NCBI GenBank assembly: GCA_041576235.1
Contig: JBFGLJ010000062.1
Coordinates: forward strand, 1 to 14,403
Direction of reading: 5' to 3'
Origin: JABDII01 sp041576235
Lineage (GTDB): Bacteria > Gemmatimonadota > Gemmatimonadetes > Gemmatimonadales > GWC2-71-9
Length of the DNA: 14,403 bases
Part shown: positions 1 to 6,219 of the stretch, in pieces
How positions within the stretch are numbered: position 1 is the first letter of the stretch
Layout: each line of letters starts with the position of its first letter
Translations under genes and position numbers: made by a program
The notes under the pieces: generated by a model
What the model was told of the DNA's origin: nothing
The model's database searches: none
The model's input: only the letters and a program-made list of their open reading frames with translations

Positions 1-499
1 CTACCTGATTTTCATCGATGGTGATTGCATCCCCCGTCGCGACTTCGTCCAGGCCCACCTCGAGGCCCGGGAGCCCGGGTTCTATCTGTGCGGTCGCGAC
101 GTGCGCATGAGCGAGCAGTTCACCCGGCGGGTGACCCGGGCGTATGTTGAATCCGGGCGGTTGGATCGACTCAACCTGGCGCTCCTATGGGACGGGGTCT
201 TCGGTCGGAGCAAGTGGACTGGCCTGGCCATCCCATTGGGGATGCAGCTGCCTCGGTACCTGGATGAGCGCCGGAGGCGCACATTCCTCAAGGGCAGCAA
301 TGCCTCGATGTGGCGACGCGATTTCGAGCAGGTGAACGGATTCGACGAGAGTTTTGTGAATCAGGGTCGCGAAGACAGCGATCTGGGGTCCCGGTTATCG
401 ATCGCGGGGGTCAGGCCGCGTCGGGTACGCTACCGAGCCGTAATCTTCCATTGCTTCCATGAAGATCATCACTGGTATCGCCGGGAACATCTTGGCTAA
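1..499 (+). CDS. Glycosyltransferase family 2, C-terminal part (5' end outside the window)
   Basis: The reading frame is open from base 2 and ends with TAA at 497-499, giving the last 165 residues of the protein. The fragment starts with a hydrophobic strand leading into D-G-D (fragment residues 6-8), the nucleotide-sugar/metal-binding DxD site of GT-A enzymes. Near residues 97-129 it has a K-G-S-N-A-S-M-W strand, then N-G-F-D-E-S-F and G-R-E-D-S-D-L, the typical Glyco_transf_7C acceptor/catalytic segment, in which the E-D pair is usually catalytic. It probably moves a sugar from a nucleotide donor onto a surface polysaccharide or glycolipid in the cytoplasm. The acceptor cannot be told from this fragment. 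The end is rich in His and Tyr. A weak 7-bp inverted repeat follows the stop. The family call is firm; the specificity is unknown. Confidence 0.85.
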   Translation, partial: YLIFIDGDCIPRRDFVQAHLEAREPGFYLCGRDVRMSEQFTRRVTRAYVESGRLDRLNLALLWDGVFGRSKWTGLAIPLGMQLPRYLDERRRRTFLKGSNASMWRRDFEQVNGFDESFVNQGREDSDLGSRLSIAGVRPRRVRYRAVIFHCFHEDHHWYRREHLG

Positions 500-502
500 G
501 TG

Positions 503-525
503 CTGCCACAATGCAGCCGTGGCAG
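503..525 (+). terminator. Weak inverted repeat after the glycosyltransferase gene
   Basis: CTGCCAC at 503-509 pairs perfectly with GTGGCAG at 519-525 across a 9-base loop, starting 4 bases after the glycosyltransferase stop. No T run follows, so intrinsic termination is uncertain. It may be only a stabilising 3' hairpin or chance. Confidence 0.25.
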
Positions 526-577
526 GGGGAATCGCTAGGATACCTCCACACAACCAACCATCTCGGAAGGCTCCACA

Positions 578-1111
578 ATGCGTTGTAGTGGCATGACCAT
601 TCGGTGCGTAGGCATGCGGTGCGTCCCAGGAATTGTGGCCGTCCTGATGGGGATATGGACGCTTCCTGCCACTGCCCAAGCGGGGCAGGGCATCGAAGCG
701 GCCCGGTGGCTCGCCGGCTGCTGGGAGCGCGGGACGAACACGCGCTCGATGGAGGAGCAGTGGATGGCGCCGCGGGGCAACACCATGGTCGGCATGAACC
801 GCTCGGTCCGGGACGGCCGGCTCGCGGCCTATGAGTTGGTGATCATCCTGGCGGACTCGAGCGGCCTGGTCTACGAGGCCCATCCCTCCGGGCAGCCGAT
901 GGCCCGCTTCCCGTTGGCGGAGGCGAGCGATACCAGTCTCACCTTCAGCAATCCTGATCATGACTTCCCCCAGCGGATCGGCTACATCAGGCTGGGGACC
1001 GATTCGCTGCTGGGATGGATCGACGGCATGCGGGGCGGGGATGTACGCCGGGTGGATTTCCCCTTCCGGCGGGTCCCCTGCCCGGGGGGAGGGGGAGGGG
1101 GGCCGGGCTAA
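578..1111 (+). CDS. DUF6265 family secreted protein
   Basis: A 177-residue protein. ATG at 578 is preceded by GGAAGG seven bases upstream. Residues 1-35 look like a Sec signal peptide: basic start, hydrophobic stretch around 16-30, and A-T-A-Q-A before a probable cut after A35. An alternative start at M13 would give a more usual signal length. The mature part carries the DUF6265 hallmarks: W-L-A-G-C-W-E (44-50), E-Q-W-M-A-P-R-G (60-67), and an F-S-N-P-x-H-D-F-P-Q-R-I-x-Y block (124-136). DUF6265 proteins are probably periplasmic beta-rich proteins with no known activity. The last eight residues are almost all glycine, coded by a G tract, and look like a low-complexity extension. The stop overlaps the stop of the convergent gene by four bases. 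Confidence 0.82.
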   Translation: MRCSGMTIRCVGMRCVPGIVAVLMGIWTLPATAQAGQGIEAARWLAGCWERGTNTRSMEEQWMAPRGNTMVGMNRSVRDGRLAAYELVIILADSSGLVYEAHPSGQPMARFPLAEASDTSLTFSNPDHDFPQRIGYIRLGTDSLLGWIDGMRGGDVRRVDFPFRRVPCPGGGGGGPG

Positions 1112-1461
1112 CGCTCTCCGGCGCGGGCGCGCTTCTTGGCGAAGCGGTAGGTCGCGAGCCCGCTCGCCAGCGCGGCCAGCGCCGGAACGAGCAGGAGTGG
1201 CACGAGCCAGTCGGGCCCCAACGGCAGGAAATACGCTCCCATGCCGGCCACCAGCAGCACGACCGACCAGCTGATCAGCTGCCAGGCGCCGTAGCGGTTG
1301 ATGATGTACCAGTCGGTCTCGGACGCGAACGCCTCCCGAAAACGCACCCCGTAGAACCGGTTCATCGGGATGCGGCCTGCCACGAGCGGCAGTGCCAGGA
1401 GAAGGAAGAGGAGGCCGCTCCCCGCCAGCACCGCGGCGGCGGGCATACTGGTCTGGTTCAT
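1108..1461 (-). CDS. SdpI-like integral membrane protein
   Basis: A 117-residue protein with three probable membrane helices (about 10-30, 62-80 and 85-106). Between the first two lies P-M-N-R-F-Y-G-V-R-F-R-E-A-F-A-S, followed by W-Y-I-I-N-R-Y-G. This matches the SdpI C-terminal domain signature, in which an I-P-x-N-x-x-x-G-x-R-x-x-x-x-x loop is followed by W-x-x-x-N. SdpI of Bacillus protects against the SdpC toxin, but most proteins with this domain are stand-alone and have no known toxin partner; none is visible here. ATG at 1461 lies nine bases after the ferritin-like gene stop and has no clear Shine-Dalgarno sequence of its own, so it is probably translated by coupling in the same operon. 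It overlaps the convergent DUF6265 gene by four bases. Confidence 0.75.
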   Translation of the reverse strand: MNQTSMPAAAVLAGSGLLFLLLALPLVAGRIPMNRFYGVRFREAFASETDWYIINRYGAWQLISWSVVLLVAGMGAYFLPLGPDWLVPLLLVPALAALASGLATYRFAKKRARAGER

Positions 1462-1470
1462 GCGCGCTCG

Positions 1471-1896
1471 CTAGACGGGCCAGTCGCGGAGGATGCGCTC
1501 GGTTTCCTCGGAGTGGCCGCTCTCATCGCGCACCATGTCTTCCAATTGTACAGCCAGTCCCTTGTCGCCGAAGTCCTCCGCCTGTTGGGCCCGTTCGGTG
1601 TAGTTCTTGATGGCCTTACGCTCCGCGGCCAAGACCGCCTTGAGCATGGTACGGTTCGACTTGGCCCTGGGAACCGCATGCGGTTCGGTGGTCGGCTCGC
1701 CGCCCAACGCGACGATCTTGTTGGCCAGGTATTGCGCGTGTGCTTGTTCGTCGGCCACTTCAGCTAGGAAGAACTGCGCGAGCTGGGGCCGATAAGGCCC
1801 GGTGGCCTTGGCCGCATAGGTGATGTATTGAATGATCGCGCTCAACTCGCTCGCGAGATCTTCGTTTAGACCTTGCAGTAGCTCCTTCTTGGTCAT
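1471..1896 (-). CDS. Ferritin-like (bacterioferritin-type) diiron protein without haem ligand
   Basis: A 141-residue all-helical protein. The diiron ligands of bacterioferritin are all in place: E17, E50 with H53, E92, and E125 with H128. These match E18, E51, H54, E94, E127 and H130 of the E. coli protein with constant small offsets. The methionine that binds haem in bacterioferritin (next to E51 there) is glutamine here (Q51), and the protein stops soon after helix D, about 17 residues shorter than classical Bfr. It therefore probably oxidises and stores Fe(II), or acts as a non-haem ferritin-like oxidase, in the cytoplasm. The start ATG at 1896 follows AAAGGAG ten bases upstream. It lies 51 bases after the diguanylate cyclase gene and 9 bases before the SdpI-like gene, so those two neighbours may share its transcript. 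Confidence 0.83.
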   Translation of the reverse strand: MTKKELLQGLNEDLASELSAIIQYITYAAKATGPYRPQLAQFFLAEVADEQAHAQYLANKIVALGGEPTTEPHAVPRAKSNRTMLKAVLAAERKAIKNYTERAQQAEDFGDKGLAVQLEDMVRDESGHSEETERILRDWPV

Positions 1897-1947
1897 GGGG
1901 TATCACTCCTTTGTAGAGAGGGGTGGGGTGTCTGCGACTGATTGCCG

Positions 1948-3024
1948 TCAGGGATCGGCATGGCGGACGCAGTTGCGCCCGGCCTCCTTGGCGGCGTAGA
2001 GCGCTTGATCGGCCGCCTGGATGAGGGCCGCGGCATCCGCCATCGATGCGGACCACGAGGCCATTCCGATGCTCACGGTCACGGCCCGCTGCGGCCATGA
2101 GGCCGCTTCGATCGTTCGGCGAAACCGTTCGCCCAGCACCCTCCCGCCCTCGTGCGCGGTATTGGGTAAGATGACCGCGAATTCTTCCCCGCCATAGCGG
2201 GCCACGATGTCGGTGATGCGGCCGCTCTCCTTGAGCAATCCGACGACACCGGCGAGGACGACGTCTCCGGCCTGATGGCCGAAGGCATCGTTGTAGGCCT
2301 TGAAGTGATCGACGTCGAGCAGGGCGAAGGAAAGCGGGCTGGCGCTGCGCCTCGCCCGAACGATCTCTTCCTCCAGCCGCTGCTCCAGAGCCCGGCGGTT
2401 GAGCGCCCCTGTCAACTTGTCGGTGATGCTATCGCGCTCGAGCTGGACATTCGCCTCTTCGAGCTTCTTTTGATACGACTCGAGCTGCGCTTGGTATTGT
2501 TTCTCGGCGTCGATGGTGTCTCTGAGTTTCTTCGCCGTCAACCGCAATTCGAGCTGGGCCATCACTTGCCGTGCGAGGGCCCGGAGCGCAGTCCGCTGTT
2601 CAGGCGTCATCTCGCGGGGGGTGCGATCGATCACACAGAGCGTGCCCAGCGCCTCCCCCCCTGATGTCACCAACGGAGCCCCCGCGTAGAACCGGATGCT
2701 CGGATCAGAGGTCACGAGGGGATTATCGGCGAACCGCTGATCTGATTGAGCATCGGGAACGATGAGGAGCTCGTCGGGGTCCAGGATCGCGTGGGCACAG
2801 AACGCAAGATCCCGATGCGTCTCGGCCGCCTCGAGCCCAACCTTCGACTTGAACCATTGCCGGTCACTGTCGACGAGGCTCACCAACGCAATGGGGGTTC
2901 CCGTGATGATGGAGGCCAGGTGGGTGATGTCGTCATAGGCCTGCTCGGGTAGGGTGTCGAGAATGTCAAACTCCTGGAGCGCTGTCACTCTGGCCGCCTC
3001 ATTATCCGGCAGTGGTGCCTTCAC
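1948..3024 (-). CDS. GAF-GGDEF diguanylate cyclase
   Basis: A 358-residue cytoplasmic signalling protein that should make cyclic di-GMP from two GTP. Residues 1-30 (P-L-P-D-N-E-A... I-L-D-T-L-P-E) are the usual lead-in to a GAF sensor domain, about 25-165, which includes the conserved F-C-A-H-A-I segment at 75-80. A charged helix at about 165-198 is a likely coiled-coil linker. The GGDEF domain begins with T-D-K-L-T-G-A-L-N-R-R (201-211), carries a metal Asp in L-D-V-D-H-F-K (236-242), and has the active-site G-G-E-E-F at 278-282. R-I-T-D at 269-272 is a complete product-inhibition I-site, so activity is probably feedback controlled. No membrane segment or EAL domain is present. GTG at 3024 is preferred because GGAGG lies eight bases upstream. 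The GAF ligand is unknown. Confidence 0.93.
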   Translation of the reverse strand: MKAPLPDNEAARVTALQEFDILDTLPEQAYDDITHLASIITGTPIALVSLVDSDRQWFKSKVGLEAAETHRDLAFCAHAILDPDELLIVPDAQSDQRFADNPLVTSDPSIRFYAGAPLVTSGGEALGTLCVIDRTPREMTPEQRTALRALARQVMAQLELRLTAKKLRDTIDAEKQYQAQLESYQKKLEEANVQLERDSITDKLTGALNRRALEQRLEEEIVRARRSASPLSFALLDVDHFKAYNDAFGHQAGDVVLAGVVGLLKESGRITDIVARYGGEEFAVILPNTAHEGGRVLGERFRRTIEAASWPQRAVTVSIGMASWSASMADAAALIQAADQALYAAKEAGRNCVRHADP

Positions 3025-3063
3025 GGCATCGGCCTCCGATTCACCGTCCTTACGGCAGTGACG

Positions 3064-3366
3064 TTATGCCCGACCTCGTATCTTGGCCACCCACCAGCGC
3101 AGTCCCACGAACAAGAATCGCCAGTCCTTGAAGAACTCGGGGGGCTTTCCCTCAAATGCATGTCCCACGAACTGCAAGCCCCACCCGACCACGAACATGG
3201 CCAGCGGGATCGCCCAGAATCCGGGGACGGCCAGGGCCACCAGGAAGAGCGGCAGCGAGACGGCGATGAGGGGAATGCCAATCGTATGACAGATCCGGTT
3301 GACAGGATGTCGATGGCTCTCCCCGTACTGGGCAATCCACTCGTCCCATGGCTTCCCGCCGAGCAC
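3064..3366 (-). CDS. Mpo1-like (DUF962) integral membrane protein
   Basis: A 100-residue protein with a GTG start at 3366. The open frame runs further upstream, but that part is only a shadow of the preceding VOC gene, is Arg-rich and is unlike this family. The chosen start has GGAGAGGAGGG nine bases upstream and follows the VOC stop by two bases. The protein opens with W-x-E-W-x-x-x-Y-G-E-S-H-R-H-P-x-N-R-I-C-H-T-I-G-x-P, then has two helices (about 32-48 and 51-68), then Q-F-V-G-H-A-F-E-G-K-P-P. This His pattern (H18, H20, H27, H69) matches the Mpo1/YGL010w-like family. Yeast Mpo1 is an Fe(II)-dependent dioxygenase that alpha-oxidises 2-hydroxy fatty acids. The bacterial role is unproven, but lipid metabolism at the membrane is a fair inference. 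Confidence 0.83.
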   Translation of the reverse strand: MLGGKPWDEWIAQYGESHRHPVNRICHTIGIPLIAVSLPLFLVALAVPGFWAIPLAMFVVGWGLQFVGHAFEGKPPEFFKDWRFLFVGLRWWVAKIRGRA

Positions 3367-3368
3367 GG

Positions 3369-3761
3369 CTACTGGCCCTCCTCTCCGAGGGGCTGCCAGA
3401 GCTCGATCTTGTTGCCGTCCGGATCGTAGCACCACCCGAACCGGCCATACTCGAACTCTTCGACTTCTGCATCGACCGTGACGCCGGCGTCTCTCAAGTG
3501 CTCGAGCAGGCCGTCGAGGTCGTCGACCCGGAAGTTGACCATAAAAGAGGCCGTGCTCGGGTCGAAGTACTCGGTCCCCGCGGGGAAGACGCTCCACACG
3601 GTGCGCCCGACCCGGTTGGGGTCCTTCTGGTCTCGCCAGCTGAACGCATGTCCCCCGAAATCGTCGATCTCGATGCCGAGATGATCGTGATACCAGTGCC
3701 GCAGCTCTTTGGCGCGCTGCGATTTGAAGAAGACTCCCCCAATTCCGGTTACCTTGGCCAC
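3369..3761 (-). CDS. VOC family protein (glyoxalase/bleomycin-resistance fold)
   Basis: A 130-residue single-chain VOC protein with two beta-alpha-beta-beta-beta units: residues about 5-60 and 73-125. F-F-K-S-x-x-x-x-E-L-R-H-W-Y-x-x-H-L-G-I (11-30) is the first helix region, and F-x-V-D-D-L-D-x-L-L-E-H-L-R-D-A-G-V (77-94) the second. The terminal strand reads Y-D-P-D-G-N-K-I-E-L-W-Q-P with the expected metal ligand E120. The usual first-strand histidine is absent (G-I-G-G-V-F-F), so the metal site may be incomplete or use another residue. VOC dimers catalyse isomerisations, epimerisations, ring-cleaving oxygenations or drug binding; the substrate cannot be named. The GTG start at 3761 has GGGAGG just upstream. 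The Mpo1-like gene follows after two bases, so the two are very likely co-translated. Confidence 0.83.
   Translation of the reverse strand: MAKVTGIGGVFFKSQRAKELRHWYHDHLGIEIDDFGGHAFSWRDQKDPNRVGRTVWSVFPAGTEYFDPSTASFMVNFRVDDLDGLLEHLRDAGVTVDAEVEEFEYGRFGWCYDPDGNKIELWQPLGEEGQ
3376..3386 (-). promoter_or_regulatory. Ribosome binding site that fixes the Mpo1-like start
   Basis: On the minus strand GGAGAGGAGGG lies nine bases before the GTG at 3366, inside the last codons of the VOC gene. It is the strongest Shine-Dalgarno match in this junction and decides between the short form (100 residues) and the unlikely 177-residue reading that overlaps the VOC gene. Confidence 0.7.
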
Positions 3762-3810
3762 GAGATCCTCCCGTCTATTACTGGACTCGGCTACGGTCGT
3801 CCGCGCCAGT

Positions 3811-4140
3811 CTATTCGATCGTGGCGGCTTCCTCCGCGCAATCCGCCGAGGCCGTAGCCATCATCATTCCGGCTTCGGTGGCCTCCTCCATGCTGAGCCC
3901 CTCCATGAGTTCGGCGGCTCTCTCGTCGTCACCCTTCATCCCAGCACGGAGCAGGGCCAAGGCCTTGGGCGACAGCTCATCGACGGCCTTCTTCGCCACG
4001 CACTCGCACAGTTCGACCTGGAGGTTGCTCGACGCCTTGCAGGCCTCAACCAGCTCCCGCTCGGTGGCCCGCCGCTCCCCAGCGCACGCCCCGAGAGCGC
4101 CCGCGAGGAAGAGGCCCGCGAGAAGAGTTGTCGATTTCAT
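3811..4140 (-). CDS. Small Cys-rich lipoprotein of unknown function
   Basis: A 109-residue protein starting at ATG 4140, with an AGGGAGA ribosome binding site seven bases upstream (the frame is open further up, but that part has no signal features). Residues 1-18 are a lipoprotein signal peptide with lipobox L-G-A-C, so C19 should be lipidated and the protein anchored to a membrane facing the periplasm. The mature part is short, acidic and probably helical, with four further cysteines at 34, 45, 47 (a C-E-C pair) and 101, enough for two disulfides. It contains L-S-P-K-A-L-A-L-L-R and a methionine-rich M-M-M segment at 92-94. I do not recognise the family. The gene stands apart from its upstream neighbour by 91 bases and may have its own promoter. 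Confidence 0.75.
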   Translation of the reverse strand: MKSTTLLAGLFLAGALGACAGERRATERELVEACKASSNLQVELCECVAKKAVDELSPKALALLRAGMKGDDERAAELMEGLSMEEATEAGMMMATASADCAEEAATIE

Positions 4141-4205
4141 CGAGTCTCCCTTGGTGCAGAAATCATGTGCCGCTCGGGGCGGCGGTGCGCGGCCAGTGTG
4201 ACTCT

Positions 4206-4234
4206 GGTAATGGGGCCTAAGCGTGCATCCGTCA
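4206..4234 (-). promoter_or_regulatory. Possible promoter of the Cys-rich lipoprotein gene
   Basis: Reading leftward, TTGACG (4234-4229) is followed after 17 bases by CATTAC (4211-4206). The -35 box is a 5 of 6 match to the consensus; the -10 box is weak (3 of 6). The -35 box overlaps the stop of the upstream FMN-barrel gene. This would give a leader of about 60 bases before the ATG at 4140. Confidence 0.25.
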
Positions 4235-4705
4235 AGCGGAAGGGGTCTGGGCAAGATCCCGGGCGCGGACGTCCAACGCCCGGGCGAAGCCGCCGATGTA
4301 GCGCCCCTGATCGAAGCGGAGCCGGTAGAGCGAGAAATCAGCCAGCCCAAAGGTCGGTTCGCTGGTGGGGAATCGCTCCAGGTATCGGCGACGCGCTGCC
4401 TGATAGGCCTCGCCCTCGCGCGGCAGGATCTCTACCGTGGCCGTGAAGGTCAATCGTTCCAGCTGCAGCGGATCGGCCGCTGGCTGGTCCGGGCGGTGAA
4501 TCACGATGCCTACTGTCGTTCCAGGTTCGAGCCCGCGGGTATGGCGAGCGAGCCGCGAGGCATGAACGATGACACCGGTGTAGTCGGACGTGACGATGAA
4601 GGGCAACAAGCCGGCATACGGCTGCTCATCCACCAGCACCGCGAGGGCCAGGACCCGAGAAGCGCCGAGCAGGGCATGAATGGCGGCACGTTGAGCCTCG
4701 TCCAC
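4232..4705 (-). CDS. FMN-binding split-barrel protein (pyridoxamine 5'-phosphate oxidase/HugZ-like)
   Basis: A 157-residue protein of the flavin split-barrel superfamily. The order of strands fits: helix A-L-L-G-A-S-R-V-L-A-L-A-V-L (11-24), P-Y-A-G-L-L-P-F (29-36), V-I-V-H-A-S-R-L-A-R-H-T-R (45-57) at the usual FMN phosphate region, R-L-T-F-T-A-T-V-E (84-92), an A-Y-x-x-x-R-x-R-Y-L-E-R-F-P segment (100-113), and F-S-L-Y-R-L-R-F-D-Q-G-R-Y-I-G-G-F-A-R-A (124-142). The last block resembles the HugZ-like haem-utilisation branch, but there is no C-terminal DUF2470 domain, so it is half-size. It likely binds FMN in the cytoplasm; whether it acts on haem, pyridoxamine phosphate or another substrate is open. 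GTG at 4705 begins five bases after the TerB-like stop, indicating one operon. Confidence 0.78.
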   Translation of the reverse strand: MDEAQRAAIHALLGASRVLALAVLVDEQPYAGLLPFIVTSDYTGVIVHASRLARHTRGLEPGTTVGIVIHRPDQPAADPLQLERLTFTATVEILPREGEAYQAARRRYLERFPTSEPTFGLADFSLYRLRFDQGRYIGGFARALDVRARDLAQTPSA

Positions 4706-4710
4706 CGCCG

Positions 4711-5211
4711 TCAGTCTCCGGTCTCGGTGGCGGCTCGGCGGGCCTGGGCCAGGTAGCCAGGCTCCAGTTCGAGCAGCCGGGCGAGCTTGCGAACCAAGTA
4801 GGCCTCATGATCCGCGAGCTGCTGGTCGGCGAGAATCACCCCCCACATCACCTCGGCCAGGACCATTTTCTGACCCAAGTCGTACTGCTCGGCGATGAGT
4901 CGGGTGAACTGAAAGTGATCCACCGAGCGCTCACGCTCCTCCTGGGCGAGCTCCAACAATTCCTGAGCCGTGGGCTCGTCGACGCCGAACTGGCGGACCA
5001 GCGCGCCCTCCAGGTACCGGCGCTCCGGCGGACTGAACTCGCCGTCAGCATAGGCGAGCTCGAGCAACAGCGCACACGCGGCAAGCCGTACGTCGCTCGA
5101 GGCGGGTGCACGGCGGTCTGACGCGCCGTCCCCCCCGCGTTCTCCGCCCTCTCCACCCTGGCGGGGTGTGAGCATGCGTTGTTCGACGAACCTGCGGATC
5201 CGGCCAATCAT
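4711..5211 (-). CDS. TerB-like protein
   Basis: A 166-residue protein. Residues 1-38 form a basic, then Gly/Ser-rich disordered lead. The rest is an all-helical TerB-like domain with the two mirror-image acidic loops typical of the fold: Y-A-D-G-E-F-S-P-P-E (54-63) and L-A-D-Q-Q-L-A-D-H-E (127-136), each followed by a helix with R-x-L or V-R-K-L. TerB proteins were named from tellurite resistance operons and bind metal in some members, but stand-alone copies such as this one are common and have no proven role; no other ter genes are present. The ATG at 5211 has only a weak upstream GAGTGAAG. The next gene starts five bases after the stop. A 120-base gap separates it from the EamA gene upstream. 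Confidence 0.82.
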   Translation of the reverse strand: MIGRIRRFVEQRMLTPRQGGEGGERGGDGASDRRAPASSDVRLAACALLLELAYADGEFSPPERRYLEGALVRQFGVDEPTAQELLELAQEERERSVDHFQFTRLIAEQYDLGQKMVLAEVMWGVILADQQLADHEAYLVRKLARLLELEPGYLAQARRAATETGD

Positions 5212-5331
5212 GGCAGCTTCACTCTGAAATCACCCTCGCGACCGCGCGCATCCCGCAATGTACCCGCGGTGCGGCGTCGCGGCGAGCGTCGGTCGACCCA
5301 CCCACCCGAAGGGTTCCAGAGACCGCCGCTT

Positions 5332-6219
5332 CTAGGCCGAAACGGCTCGCCCCCGTCCCCGCCCTGCCACGGCGAGTCCCACCCCGCCCAGGATGAAGAA
5401 CGCGGCGACCACCAGTCTCAGCGTCACCGTCTCGGCGAGAAAGAGCACGCCACCGAGCGCTGCCAGCACGGGGACGGAGAGTTGAACCGTGGCGGCGCGG
5501 GTGGCGGTCAGCCCCCGGAGGGCGGCATACCACACCACATACCCCACGCCCGAGGCCAACGCCCCCGAGGCGGCGGCCAGGATGACGCCCTCCAGCGAAA
5601 GATCGAGGGTGCCGATCAGCACCACGCTGACCGTGACGGCCATGGGCACCGACCGCACGAAGTTGGTCGTGGTGTCGGCGAGCGCGTCCTGCACCCGACG
5701 CCCGCGGAGCGAGTACACCCCCCAGGCGATGCCGGCGATGGCCATCAGGGCCGAGCCCAGCGGCGAGGGCGCGGCGAGCCCCGGGAAGACCAGATAGACC
5801 AGGCCCGTGAGGGCCAGGAAGAACCCGGCCCACTCCCAGGCGTTTGGCCGCTCGCCCTGCCATAGCGCAGCCAGGATCATCGTAGCCTGGACCGCGCCGA
5901 AGAGGATGAGCGCTCCGGTCGCCGTCGTGAGGCTCAGATAGGCGAACGAGAAGCCGACCGCGTACAGAAACAGCATGCCGGCCGAGGTCCAGTGTCCCTG
6001 CCGGCTCGTCCGGTTCTTTGGCGCGAGGAGCGATGAGATCACTACCAGCGTCACGGCGCCGCAGGTCAGGCGAATCGTGGCGAAGCTGGCGGCGTCGATC
6101 GTTGGCTCTTCCAGGGCGAGCCGGCAAAGCACCGAGTTCGCCGCAAAGGCCACCATAGCGAAGACGGTGTATACCGCCGTTCGAAAGGGATGGCCGGCGT
6201 GGGCTTGGAGAAGTGTCAC
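5332..6219 (-). CDS. EamA/DMT superfamily transporter
   Basis: About 295 residues with ten probable membrane helices in two EamA repeats, ending in a short Arg-rich tail. The first repeat starts with Y-T-V-F-A-M-V-A-F-A-A-N-S-V-L-C-R-L-A-L and contains F-A-T-I-R-L, the common EamA motif; the second contains G-I-A-W-G-V-Y-S-L-R-G and V-Q-L-S-V-P-V-L-A-A-L-G-G. These inner-membrane proteins mostly export amino acids or other metabolites using a gradient; the substrate is unknown. The start I prefer is GTG at 6219, whose last two bases and next base overlap the TGA of the MaoC gene (GTGA), a standard translational-coupling arrangement. A GTG at 6243 is also in frame, preceded by AAAGGTGAAG, and would add eight residues within the MaoC reading frame. 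Confidence 0.87.
   Translation of the reverse strand: MTLLQAHAGHPFRTAVYTVFAMVAFAANSVLCRLALEEPTIDAASFATIRLTCGAVTLVVISSLLAPKNRTSRQGHWTSAGMLFLYAVGFSFAYLSLTTATGALILFGAVQATMILAALWQGERPNAWEWAGFFLALTGLVYLVFPGLAAPSPLGSALMAIAGIAWGVYSLRGRRVQDALADTTTNFVRSVPMAVTVSVVLIGTLDLSLEGVILAAASGALASGVGYVVWYAALRGLTATRAATVQLSVPVLAALGGVLFLAETVTLRLVVAAFFILGGVGLAVAGRGRGRAVSA

Noticed and set aside
1108..1461. SdpI-like protein as part of a bacteriocin or toxin immunity cassette
   Set aside because: No SdpC-like toxin, SdpAB processing gene or SdpR regulator is present; the neighbours are a ferritin-like protein and a DUF6265 protein.
3367..3597. Longer N terminus of the Mpo1-like protein (177 residues)
   Set aside because: The extra part lies in another frame of the VOC gene, is Arg-rich, and does not match the family; GTG 3366 with GGAGAGGAGGG gives the expected length.
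4141..4350. Longer N terminus of the Cys-rich lipoprotein (179 residues)
   Set aside because: It would overlap the FMN-barrel gene and bury the clear lipoprotein signal peptide; ATG 4140 has a good ribosome binding site.
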